Shown piece by piece: positions 42,990 through 51,286 of a stretch of 64,000 nucleotides of DNA. The position numbers and the translations under genes are program-made. Where the stretch lies: the NCBI RefSeq assembly GCF_017744695.1, contig NZ_JAGIAS010000001.1:649013-713012 (forward strand), read 5' to 3'. Position 1 is the stretch's first letter; every line of letters begins with the position of its first letter. Origin of the DNA: Dyadobacter sp. (lineage in GTDB: Bacteria > Bacteroidota > Bacteroidia > Cytophagales > Spirosomataceae). A model generated the notes under the pieces. That model was not told the DNA's origin. It saw nothing but the letters and a program-made list of their open reading frames with translations, and ran no database searches.

Positions 42990-45900
42990 TTAAAAGCCTA
43001 TTGAAAGATTGAAGCCGTAAGAAGCGGTCGTCGGCAGCTGCAACGATTCGAGCCCCTGACCAGTGTTGCCGGTGTTGAATGCCGTTTCGGGATCGATATT
43101 ATCCGCTTTCTTTTGCAGGAATGCGAGGTTACGGCCGTACAGCGAGAGGATCAGGCTTTGCAGTTTGAATTTGGAAATAAATGCCTGGGGAACGGTGTAG
43201 CCGAGTTTCACTTCGCGTAATTTGATGAACGACGCGTCGAGAACGCTGGCCTCGTTGATGCCTGCGCTGTTACTGTAAACGCCCTTGTAATAGCGCTCCG
43301 CGGGAACAATCACCGTATTCGGCTTGCCATCGGTGGTTACGCCCCTGGCAATGATGCCGTCGTCGTACACAACCGCGCCCGAGGGCGCTGCGGCGGCATT
43401 CGCAACTTGTACAGCCACGCCCGCTTTGTTGTTACCCGGGTAATAGTAGGTCAAGCCGCCGTGATCGGCATCGCGACCAGGCAAAGTCGATTTCAACACG
43501 CCGGTATAACGGCCGGTGGCATTGGTGGCGGAATAAATGGAGCCCCCTTGCTTGGTATCGATGAGCACGCTCAGGTTGAACCCTTTGAAGGAGAAAGAGT
43601 TGCTGATTCCGCCCATCCATTTCGGCGTGTAATGGCCCAGCACTTGCAGACTTGGGTTCTTGGCGGGCAATCCGTTGGGGCCGATAATCTGCTCGCCATT
43701 TTCATCCCGTGCAAATGCGGATCCGAATATCGCGCCGTAGCCAAGCCCTTTGCTGGCATAAACCGTCACACCATTGGTACCGAGCTTGTAATCATTCAGA
43801 AAACCCTCGTCGTCGAGCTCCACTACCTTACTCCTGTTTCTTGAAAAATTGATCCCGATATCCCATTTAAAACCCGACTCCGTTTCAATCGGCTTCACAT
43901 TCAGCATCGCCTCGACGCCCCGGTTGTTAATATGGCCCGCATTCAGGAGTTTCTGCTTATAACCGGTCGCAGGGCTTACGTCCGCACGCAAAATCTGGTT
44001 ATAGCTATCCGTGTTGTAATAACTCACATCCAACCGAACGCGATTACGGAACAACGCCACATCCGCACCGATCTCGGTCGACTGTGTGATTTCCGGTTTC
44101 AAATTCTCACTCAAAAACACATCCGAAACCGTCAGTAAAGGCGCACTGCCAAATGGCTGGTTAAACGGAAAAGTATTCACAAGCTGATAAGGATCGGTGT
44201 CTTTGCCTACCTCGGCCCAGCCGCCGCGAAGTTTGGCATACGTCAGCACATTGCTCTTGATATCGAATGCGTCGGTCAGCACAAGGCTGGCATTCACCGA
44301 CGGATAGAAGTACGAATTGTTGCCGGTAGGCAATGTCGAAGACCAGTCGTTACGCGCCGTGAGGTTCAAGAACGCATAGTTACGGAAACCCACCTGCGCG
44401 GAGCTGAATGCACTGTAAACCTTCTGCTTTCGCAACACATTATAGGATACCAGCGGGTCGCGCGAGTTATTCAGCGTGTACAGGTCGGCCACGGCCAGGC
44501 GCGGTGCCTGCTGGTAGTTCTGTTCGTTGAAATTGCTGCGAAGGTTACCGCCGACGAGCCAGTCGATTTCAAAGTCGGTACTTACATTCTTGTGGAAATT
44601 GAAATTGAAATCGGTGTTGTTCTCGTTCACCACGTAGCTATCCTCGGTATAGGAACCATAAGGTGTGCCGTTGGTACCGTAAGCGACTTTAAACTTGCGC
44701 TTGTCATTATAGTAGTCGTTTCCTGTCCGCACATTGGCCGTGAGCCAGTCGGTAATTTTGTAATTCAAATTCACATTACCAAAAAAGCGGTCGCGGCGTT
44801 GCTGGGCGGTGTTTTCGTATTGCAGCAAATAGGGGTTGCTGTAATAGCTGTGGTTCCAGTTATAATCGAAACCGCCTTTATTGTAATCCTTCAACAACTC
44901 GGTATCCACCTGCCGCCCGAACCACAGGAATTGCAACATCACACTGCTGCCCCGTCCGGAGGTACCCGGCAGGTTATCGGAGCTGTTCCGTGCAAAATTC
45001 GCGCTGGTCGACAACGTCAGCTTATCGTTCAGCCGGTATGTCGTATTCACCCCGAATGAGTTTTTGGAGATATCCGTGTTTGGGATCACACCGGTTTGCT
45101 TGCTGTTGTTGAATGAAAAGCGGTAGTCTACCTTATCGTTCGAGCCTGCCACCGATACGCCTGTGGTGCGTGTATGGCCCGTTACGAAAAAGTTCTTGAC
45201 ATTATCCGGATGCGCCACAAACGGTACAGCCTCGCCATTCGAAAAGAACTGGGGAATCAGCCGGCCATCCATTCTCGGGCCCCAGCTTTCGTCGGTAGCG
45301 TCGTTGATCCCGCCGCCTTTACCATTCACATAGGAAAATGCACCGCCGGTTCCCTGCCCGAAAACATTCTGATACTCGGGCAATACCAGCAGCTTTTCCG
45401 AAGAATAGCCAAAATTCACATTTACTCCCAGGCCTCGCTGCGTCCCTTTGCCGCTCTTGGTTTTGATCAAAATCACCCCGTTGGAAGCGCGGGAACCGTA
45501 CAATGCAGCTGCATTCGGTCCTTTCAGCACGCTGATCGACTCGATGTCGTTCGGGTTAATGTCGGCGATCGCATTCGCGAAATCGCGTGAGCCGTTGGCA
45601 CCCGCACCGAGCTGTGAGTTATCGACCGGAATACCGTCCACCACGAAAAGTGGCTGGTTATTACCGGCGATAGACGTTTCGCCCCGGATCACGATCCGCG
45701 ACGAGCCCATCCCGCCCTGGCTGTTGGTGATGTTTACGCCCGCGATCTTGCCCGAGAGCGCATTCACGAGGTTGCCCTCCCGCGCCTCGGCGACGTCTTT
45801 GGTTTGCAACTCCTGCACCGCATAACCGAGCGATTTTTTCTCTTTGGCAATGCCGAGCGCCGTCACGACCACTTCCTGCAAAATCGTCTCGTCGCTTTCC

Positions 45901-46184
45901 AGCCGGACGTCGAGCTTTCCGTCGCGCGGGACAGGTAATTCAATGGATTTTAAACCGATAAACGAAAATTTCAATATCGAACCGGCGTCGGCGTCGATCG
46001 CGTAGCTGCCGTCGCTATTGGTAGAGGTGCCTTTGGAGGTACCTTTGATCAGGACGGTCACGCCGGGAAGCGCTTCACCGCTGGTGGAGGTCACCTTACC
46101 GGTAACCGGGATCGTTTGTGCCCGCGCCGGTTGCAGCCAGGCGACGCTGAAAAGGAGGAAAATCAGTACTAAATTTCTTCTCAT
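42990..46184 (-). CDS. SusC/RagA-type TonB-dependent transporter
   Basis: A 1064-residue outer-membrane protein. Signal peptide about 1-22 (ending ARAQ), a carboxypeptidase-regulatory-like beta domain (about 25-110, VTGKVTSTSGEALPGVTVLIKG), then a TonB-plug domain with the SusC signature LQEVVVTALGI and a plug repeat (PLFVVDGIPVDNSQ, about 180-195). A 22-strand barrel follows, ending GFNLSIGF with the terminal Phe. It imports the glycan bound by SusD and energised by TonB. Together with the next gene it forms the SusCD core. A good promoter lies upstream. Confidence 0.95.
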   Translation of the reverse strand: MRRNLVLIFLLFSVAWLQPARAQTIPVTGKVTSTSGEALPGVTVLIKGTSKGTSTNSDGSYAIDADAGSILKFSFIGLKSIELPVPRDGKLDVRLESDETILQEVVVTALGIAKEKKSLGYAVQELQTKDVAEAREGNLVNALSGKIAGVNITNSQGGMGSSRIVIRGETSIAGNNQPLFVVDGIPVDNSQLGAGANGSRDFANAIADINPNDIESISVLKGPNAAALYGSRASNGVILIKTKSGKGTQRGLGVNVNFGYSSEKLLVLPEYQNVFGQGTGGAFSYVNGKGGGINDATDESWGPRMDGRLIPQFFSNGEAVPFVAHPDNVKNFFVTGHTRTTGVSVAGSNDKVDYRFSFNNSKQTGVIPNTDISKNSFGVNTTYRLNDKLTLSTSANFARNSSDNLPGTSGRGSSVMLQFLWFGRQVDTELLKDYNKGGFDYNWNHSYYSNPYLLQYENTAQQRRDRFFGNVNLNYKITDWLTANVRTGNDYYNDKRKFKVAYGTNGTPYGSYTEDSYVVNENNTDFNFNFHKNVSTDFEIDWLVGGNLRSNFNEQNYQQAPRLAVADLYTLNNSRDPLVSYNVLRKQKVYSAFSSAQVGFRNYAFLNLTARNDWSSTLPTGNNSYFYPSVNASLVLTDAFDIKSNVLTYAKLRGGWAEVGKDTDPYQLVNTFPFNQPFGSAPLLTVSDVFLSENLKPEITQSTEIGADVALFRNRVRLDVSYYNTDSYNQILRADVSPATGYKQKLLNAGHINNRGVEAMLNVKPIETESGFKWDIGINFSRNRSKVVELDDEGFLNDYKLGTNGVTVYASKGLGYGAIFGSAFARDENGEQIIGPNGLPAKNPSLQVLGHYTPKWMGGISNSFSFKGFNLSVLIDTKQGGSIYSATNATGRYTGVLKSTLPGRDADHGGLTYYYPGNNKAGVAVQVANAAAAPSGAVVYDDGIIARGVTTDGKPNTVIVPAERYYKGVYSNSAGINEASVLDASFIKLREVKLGYTVPQAFISKFKLQSLILSLYGRNLAFLQKKADNIDPETAFNTGNTGQGLESLQLPTTASYGFNLSIGF

Positions 46185-46262
46185 GATGTGGATTGGAAGT
46201 TAGGGACAGCTTAAATGTTTGTGAATCAATTATTACTCTATTTATTTTATAGATTTAATATA

Positions 46263-46291
46263 CAAATGTAATATAACCCTGCTAATTCCAA
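46263..46291 (-). promoter_or_regulatory. Promoter of the SusC-SusD operon
   Basis: On the minus strand TACATTTG (46270-46263) and TTG (46291-46289) are 18 bp apart, a close match to the Bacteroidota consensus. The leader before the SusC start codon would be about 70 nt. No anti-sigma or regulator gene adjoins it. Confidence 0.7.
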
Positions 46292-46325
46292 CGGCTGCCG
46301 CCGCTATTTTCGGGTTATTTCTGTG

Positions 46326-47504
46326 CTAGGCCCAGCTGGCGATCCTTTTCCATCCCACCCGCGTCGAAATGACGGGGTCCGATTCGTAGATCCTTGTAAT
46401 GGCATCCACTACCAGGTCCAGCTCCTCAAAAGTGTTGAACTTGCTGAACGAAAACCTGACGTTTTCCTTGTCGGCTTCACACGCCAGCGCCTGTATCACA
46501 TGCGATGCGCCGCCTCCCTGGCACGCGCTCCCGCCCGAAACCTGTATCCCGACCTGGTCCAGCTTGGTCACCAGGCTCCCCGTGCTCAAACAGGGAAACG
46601 ACACGTTCAGCACATTAACCACGCTATTTTCAATCGATTTGCTCTCGCCGTTATAACAAATGCCTTCTATCCCGCTGATCGCGAGTTTCGACACCAGGTA
46701 TTGTTTCAGCTTGGAGACTTTGCTCCGGTTCGCTTCCAGGTTGCGGCAAGCTACTTCCAGTGCCTTGGCCAGCCCGACGATGCCCACCACATTTTCGGTG
46801 CCGCCACGCTGGCCCCGCTCCTGCCCGCCGCCGTAAATCAGCGGTTTCAGGTGGTGTTTTTGATGGATGTAAACAAATCCAACGCCTTTCGGCCCATGGA
46901 ACTTATGCGCCGAGCCCACCAGGAAATCGATTCCGGCCTCCTGTAAATCGAAATTCGCTTTACCCATTGTTTGCGTCGTGTCGGTAAAAAACACCGCATT
47001 ATACCGCTTAGCCAGCACACCGATCGCATGGATGTCAGTCAGGTTGCCGATCTCATTGTTCCCGTGCATGAGCGCGATGAGCGTGCGCGGGTTCGCCCGC
47101 AGGAGGTTTTCCAGATGGTACAGGTCTATGTTACCGCGTTCATCCAGCTTCACGAAACTTGTTTCAATATCACCCTCTTTCTCATGGCGTTTCAATGTTT
47201 GCAACACCGCCTTATGTTCGATCCGACTGGTGATCACGTGGCTCAGGTCATAAGCCTGGATCGCGCCCGATAGCACAAGGTTGATCCCCTCCGTCGCACC
47301 GGCTGTAAAGTAAATTTCCTCCGGCGAAGCACTCAGCAGATGTGCTACCGAACGGCGCGCCTGGTCTACGGCTTCCTTTACCCTTCTTCCCGCACCGTGC
47401 GCCGACGAAGGATTGGCATAATGGGTAGTCAAAAACGGCAGTATCGCCTCTATCACTTCCGGGTCCAGGGCGGTTGTAGCCGCGTTATCCAGATAAATTT
47501 CCAT
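46326..47504 (-). CDS. IscS/NifS-like cysteine desulfurase
   Basis: A 392-residue PLP enzyme of group I. PLP lysine K201 in GSAHKFHGPKG; catalytic cysteine C328 in VSGGSACQGG, on the loop typical of IscS/NifS. MEIYLDNAATT is the usual start. It removes sulfur from cysteine as a persulfide for Fe-S clusters, tRNA thiolation or other uses. It stands alone with no iscU, nifU or thiI nearby. The window thus has two different desulfurases, this one free and one encapsulated. Confidence 0.93.
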   Translation of the reverse strand: MEIYLDNAATTALDPEVIEAILPFLTTHYANPSSAHGAGRRVKEAVDQARRSVAHLLSASPEEIYFTAGATEGINLVLSGAIQAYDLSHVITSRIEHKAVLQTLKRHEKEGDIETSFVKLDERGNIDLYHLENLLRANPRTLIALMHGNNEIGNLTDIHAIGVLAKRYNAVFFTDTTQTMGKANFDLQEAGIDFLVGSAHKFHGPKGVGFVYIHQKHHLKPLIYGGGQERGQRGGTENVVGIVGLAKALEVACRNLEANRSKVSKLKQYLVSKLAISGIEGICYNGESKSIENSVVNVLNVSFPCLSTGSLVTKLDQVGIQVSGGSACQGGGASHVIQALACEADKENVRFSFSKFNTFEELDLVVDAITRIYESDPVISTRVGWKRIASWA

Positions 47505-47861
47505 GTGTCTCTGGTTTGTTGTTGATCAAAGTTTTTTCGGCAAGACACAGGTTTCCGGAGGCCTGACCAGCCTGATCCACTGCGCAATACCAGTTTACTA
47601 CTGTGGTTGGATTTTCAGATTTATCAATAGAATTAGGTTGGGGCACCTTGACGAGTCACAGGTTGCCAGAAGATCATAGAGCCTAACCTCTCCCTTCGTT
47701 CTCAATAAATCTATAAATTCGATGGACAAAGATTGATAAAAGATTTTAAGAATGCAAAAAAACGGGGGCGTTTTTTACTTTCGAAATTTGAACGAGGGCG
47801 TTTTTTTGATATTTTTACTCTCGTTTGGAAAACGAAGGTAAAAAACGTCCTCGTCCTTACC
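47505..47861. other. Upstream region of the Fic cassette with AACGRGGGCG repeats
   Basis: AACGGGGGCGTTTTTT (47761-47776) and AACGAGGGCGTTTTTTT (47791-47807) lie exactly 30 bp apart, three helical turns. A third copy, AACGGGGGCGTTT, is at 49848-49860 beyond the cassette. A TCGTTT/AAACGA inverted repeat follows at 47821-47836. The stretch 47505-47750 is AT-rich with no gene. These elements may hold the fic promoter or mark cassette borders. Confidence 0.6.
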
Positions 47862-48950
47862 ATGAAATACAGCCCGTTAAAACCGTACAATAATCTGCCT
47901 GATTTGCCTCCCAAGGGTAAAATAGAAACAAAAACTGTCTTCAAAAAGGTGATTTCGGCTAGCAGGGCACTGTCGGAACTGAAAGGTGCTATCACAAATC
48001 TTCCCAATCCGCTCCTGTTTATCGACACGATCAATTTACAGGAAGCGCAGGCGAGTTCGGCCATTGAGAATATCATCACCACTCAGGATGCGCTTTTTCA
48101 GGCATCCATTGTTGAAAAGAATATCGACGACGCTCCCACCAAAGAAGTAATCCATTATAAAGATGCATTATGGTATGGCCTGGAAGAAATCAGAAAAAGG
48201 CCCGTCCTGACGACCAATCTTTTCATTGCCATTATGCAGATCATCAAAGAAAACCAGTCAGGCATACGAAACATCCCGGGAACCCAGCTGAAAAACCCGG
48301 CAAGCGGACAAGTTATTTACACACCGCCGGACAGCGCAGAAGTGATCCGGAAAAAGCTCGCGGCACTTGAAAACTTCATTAATATCGACGATGACCTGGA
48401 TCCGCTCATCAAACTCGCATTAATACATTACCAGTTTGAAGCCATCCACCCGTTTTTTGACGGCAATGGGCGCACCGGCCGGATTATTTTACTGCTTTAC
48501 CTGAAACAATGCGGCCTGCTCGACCTGCCTGCGCTTTATTTGAGTAGTTATATTCTCAAAAACAAGAACGCTTACTATCTCAACATCCGCAATGTCACAG
48601 AGAAAGGTAACTGGGAGAACTGGGTCCTTTATATGCTGGATATGATTGAGGTCACTTCGCGCGAGAGCCGCACCAGAATCGAGCACATTGCCCTGTTAAT
48701 GAAGGAAATGGGTGAAGAAATCCAGAAGATCCTTCCGAAAATCTATTCCAAAGATCTACTGGAAGTGCTTTTCAGGTTACCCTATACCAAAAGAAGTTCA
48801 CTGGAAAATGCGGGATTAGGTAATATCAAAACGGTTGGAAACTACCTGAAAACGCTCGAAGAGAAGAATTTCCTGCGAAGTGTGACGGTTGGGAAGGAGA
48901 AGCTTTACCTCAATTTCAGGTTAATGGAGATTTTGAAAAATCAGGGATAA
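47862..48950 (+). CDS. Fic family protein (adenylyltransferase), class II type
   Basis: A 362-residue protein starting MKYSPLKPYNNLPDLP at 47862; the longer frame begins with TTG in repeat DNA and is rejected. An N-terminal domain carries the inhibitory motif [ST]xxxE[GN] as S65-S-A-I-E69-N70, and the Fic motif HPFFDGNGRTGR starts at H196. The C-terminal winged-helix-like part (about 285-362) is common in class II Fic proteins. Fic enzymes transfer AMP from ATP to Ser/Thr/Tyr of targets. The glutamate of the inhibitory helix suggests autoinhibition. First gene of an AT-richer cassette. Confidence 0.93.
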   Translation: MKYSPLKPYNNLPDLPPKGKIETKTVFKKVISASRALSELKGAITNLPNPLLFIDTINLQEAQASSAIENIITTQDALFQASIVEKNIDDAPTKEVIHYKDALWYGLEEIRKRPVLTTNLFIAIMQIIKENQSGIRNIPGTQLKNPASGQVIYTPPDSAEVIRKKLAALENFINIDDDLDPLIKLALIHYQFEAIHPFFDGNGRTGRIILLLYLKQCGLLDLPALYLSSYILKNKNAYYLNIRNVTEKGNWENWVLYMLDMIEVTSRESRTRIEHIALLMKEMGEEIQKILPKIYSKDLLEVLFRLPYTKRSSLENAGLGNIKTVGNYLKTLEEKNFLRSVTVGKEKLYLNFRLMEILKNQG

Positions 48951-49076
48951 CCTAATATATGCTACTAAGACCGCTTGCATATCAATCCCTCGACTTTGCT
49001 CATTTGATTGATTACCTAAGCTGGACAGAGCCTAGTTTGCGGAAAAAATTCATCATCAAGCTAACCTTTTCAAACT

Positions 49077-49496
49077 TTGGCAAGTGCTGCAACATTGAAA
49101 TTACTGGCATTCGAGCGGCTGCGCGATGCGGAATGCCTCATCGCGAACGGTCATGCTGGCGCGGCGTATTACATTGGTGGGTATGCGATTGAATTAGCCC
49201 TCAAAGCCGTGGTTTGTAAAAGACTGAACATCGAAATATTTGAAAGAGAGGTGGTGCCACGGCATATTGCCAAGTCATTTATGATTCATGACCTCCTCGA
49301 CCTTTTAATTCTGTCTGGGCTGACGAACGATTTGGAAAACGCCTGTATAGAGGACTATGTCTTTCAGGTAAGCTGGACCCGGATAGCGATATGGTCGGAA
49401 CAACGCAGATACGAACTGGGCTGTTCGGCTACAAAAGTCGAAGTATTTGTTATTTCTCTAAAAATTGTTATGCAATGGTTGCAACAGCATTGGTAG
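49077..49496 (+). CDS. HEPN domain protein with a TTG start
   Basis: A 139-residue all-helical protein. The frame is closed by a TAA at 49062-49064 and its first internal Met is at residue 69, so TTG at 49077 is the likely start. The first helix (LLAFERLRDAECLIANGHAGAAYYIGGYAIELALKAVV) and the C-terminal WSEQRRYELG plus long helix ending WLQQHW fit the HEPN families that pair with minimal nucleotidyltransferases. A KSFMIHDLLDLL segment (about 66-77) gives the usual H. The canonical RNase motif Rx4-6H is not certain. It overlaps the next gene by 22 bp. Confidence 0.75.
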   Translation: MASAATLKLLAFERLRDAECLIANGHAGAAYYIGGYAIELALKAVVCKRLNIEIFEREVVPRHIAKSFMIHDLLDLLILSGLTNDLENACIEDYVFQVSWTRIAIWSEQRRYELGCSATKVEVFVISLKIVMQWLQQHW

Positions 49497-49837
49497 AAAC
49501 ACTGCAAAAAGTGTTTCAGGAAGCAAAAAAAGACGGTCTAATCATAGATGCAATCGGCCTAGCACCCGCCTTTCACGGAATGGGAAAAGACAGCTACGTG
49601 CTCGGTGTCAGTGCGCCATCACTCTCGGAAGTACATGAGTATGAAAGTATGGAGATCATCCTAAAATTACTGTGGCAACGTGTAACACCAGAACAACGAA
49701 GGATGATAAACCGGGTCAGGGTATTTAACAATATAGAAGACCTCGATGACCATAAATACAATGACTTTGCAGATTACCCTTACGAAGGTTACGTTGGCAT
49801 TCAACGAAAATTGCCTCAATTATATCCAGTCGATTAA
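49475..49837 (+). CDS. Unknown 120-residue partner of the HEPN protein
   Basis: Starts MVATALVETLQKVFQEAKKDGL at 49475 inside the end of the HEPN gene (frame +1 to it), so the two are probably coupled. A central strand-rich stretch (DAIGLAPAFHGMGKDSYVLGVSAPSLSEV) is followed by a helix with LLWQRVTPEQRRMINRVRVFN, then an acidic segment and an aromatic-rich tail. The GSxxxG pattern of nucleotidyltransferase antitoxins is missing. No family is recognised. Its position mirrors a toxin-antitoxin partner, but that is inference. Confidence 0.6.
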   Translation: MVATALVETLQKVFQEAKKDGLIIDAIGLAPAFHGMGKDSYVLGVSAPSLSEVHEYESMEIILKLLWQRVTPEQRRMINRVRVFNNIEDLDDHKYNDFADYPYEGYVGIQRKLPQLYPVD

Positions 49838-49867
49838 ACGCCCTCCAAACGGGGGCGTTTAATCGAC
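49829..49867 (+). terminator. Perfect 15-bp hairpin overlapping the last stop of the cassette
   Basis: Arms GTCGATTAAACGCCC (49829-49843) and GGGCGTTTAATCGAC (49853-49867), 9-bp loop. The TAA of the preceding gene (49835-49837) lies inside the left arm. The right arm also carries the AACGGGGGCGTTT word found at 47761. Confidence 0.8.
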
Positions 49868-49911
49868 GTTTTTCACCCTCGTCCGAGTACCGAAGGTAAC
49901 TTTTGTCCTTG

Positions 49912-51285
49912 TCATTTCACTTCCTTCTTCAACTCTTCATACCGCTTCCGTAGCTTTTTCAGCGTGGATTTCGCCGAAGGCCGCTTCGCGAGATTCACCG
50001 TTTCATACGGATCTTTTGCGTTGTTATAAAGCTCCTCATACCCATGCTCGGTGTAAAGCATGTACTTCCAATGCCCGCTCACAACGCCTTCGACTTTCGG
50101 CAAGCGCGGGCTTCCTAAATAGGTGTGTTCATAGAAAAAATCCTTGCGGGCCGGTAGCTTCTTTTGTTCGACCGCGAGCAGGTCGTAACCCTGAATGGCA
50201 GGTGCAGCGGCTATGCCTGCGAACGAAAGAATAGTAGGCGCAATATCAATATTGAGTGCCAGCTGATTGGACGAACGGTTTTGTAAACTTTTAGGCAATG
50301 CGCCGCCGGAAATGATCAGCGGTACGCGGATGGATTCTTCAAAACCAAACCATTTCCCTTCCAAGCCGTGCTCTCCGAGCGAAAAACCGTTGTCACCCAT
50401 GAAAATAATGACCGTGTTCTGATCGATTTGCAGGTTTTTGAGCTGGGCTACCATCTTGCCGACTACTTCGTCCACGCCGGTAATAAGGCGATAGTAGTCA
50501 CGGGTAGTTTGCTGGCGCAATTCGGGCGTGGATAGCAGGGGCTTCCATCTGTCACGGCCGATGTTCTGGTCGGTGCGGAAGAACGCGGGAAGGCTATCCC
50601 AATATTGCGGCGCGGCCGTGAGCGGGTCCGGGATCTTCACATGCTCATACAAAGACTTAAAACGCTCCTGCACCGGGTATTGCGGAGGGTTACCATCGAG
50701 TTCGTGCGGCGCTTTGAAACTCACGGAAAGACAAAAAGGGGTTTCCTGGTTTGCGAAACGATCGAGAAATTGCGTAATATCCTTCCCTACGCTATCGGTG
50801 TGGTGAATGATGTGACCGCTTTGATTGACCAATTCATAGGGCGGCTGCCCTTCCTTCCTGGCCGCCCAGTAATCAAACAGCGTATCGGGCTGGTTCTTCA
50901 CCCCTATCCCGAATTTCCCGATAAAACCGATCTTATACCCCGCCCTTTTGAGCAATGCGGGATAGGTTCGAGCGAGCGCCTCCGGTTTGAAATCCGTGTT
51001 AAAATCATTGATCCCGTGCCGCGACATATATTGCCCGCTCAGTAAACTGGCCCGGCTCACCATGCATATGGCAGTGGTCACATGCGCATTCCTGAACAGA
51101 ATGCCCCGTTTCGCCAGTGCATCGAGGTGTGGGGTTTGGATGATCTTATTGCCCATTGCACCTAACGCATCCCAACGGTGGTCATCGGTAAGGAGGAAGA
51201 TGATGTTCGGCCTTTTGGCCTGCTGCGCGAGCGCCGCGCAGGTACACGCCAGCACGAGCACGGTGATGATCAACGTCTTTTGCAT
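49912..51285 (-). CDS. Secreted sulfatase with non-standard CMVSR motif
   Basis: A 457-residue family S1 sulfatase; signal peptide about 1-20 (AALAQQ). Metal site begins NIIFLLTDDHRWDALG. The formylglycine site reads C74-M-V-S-R-A-S-L-L-S-G: the usual proline of CxPxR is valine. The rest of the site and the second metal block (MGDNGFSLGEHG) are intact. Formylglycine conversion may still work since the arginine is kept. Last gene of the eight-sulfatase operon, 1 bp after the next sulfatase. Substrate unknown. Confidence 0.9.
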   Translation of the reverse strand: MQKTLIITVLVLACTCAALAQQAKRPNIIFLLTDDHRWDALGAMGNKIIQTPHLDALAKRGILFRNAHVTTAICMVSRASLLSGQYMSRHGINDFNTDFKPEALARTYPALLKRAGYKIGFIGKFGIGVKNQPDTLFDYWAARKEGQPPYELVNQSGHIIHHTDSVGKDITQFLDRFANQETPFCLSVSFKAPHELDGNPPQYPVQERFKSLYEHVKIPDPLTAAPQYWDSLPAFFRTDQNIGRDRWKPLLSTPELRQQTTRDYYRLITGVDEVVGKMVAQLKNLQIDQNTVIIFMGDNGFSLGEHGLEGKWFGFEESIRVPLIISGGALPKSLQNRSSNQLALNIDIAPTILSFAGIAAAPAIQGYDLLAVEQKKLPARKDFFYEHTYLGSPRLPKVEGVVSGHWKYMLYTEHGYEELYNNAKDPYETVNLAKRPSAKSTLKKLRKRYEELKKEVK

Positions 51286-51286
51286 A

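Noticed and set aside
48959-49192. A 77-codon frame between the Fic and HEPN genes
   Set aside because: It overlaps the HEPN gene in another frame, shows no family pattern and its second half is the shadow of the HEPN helices.
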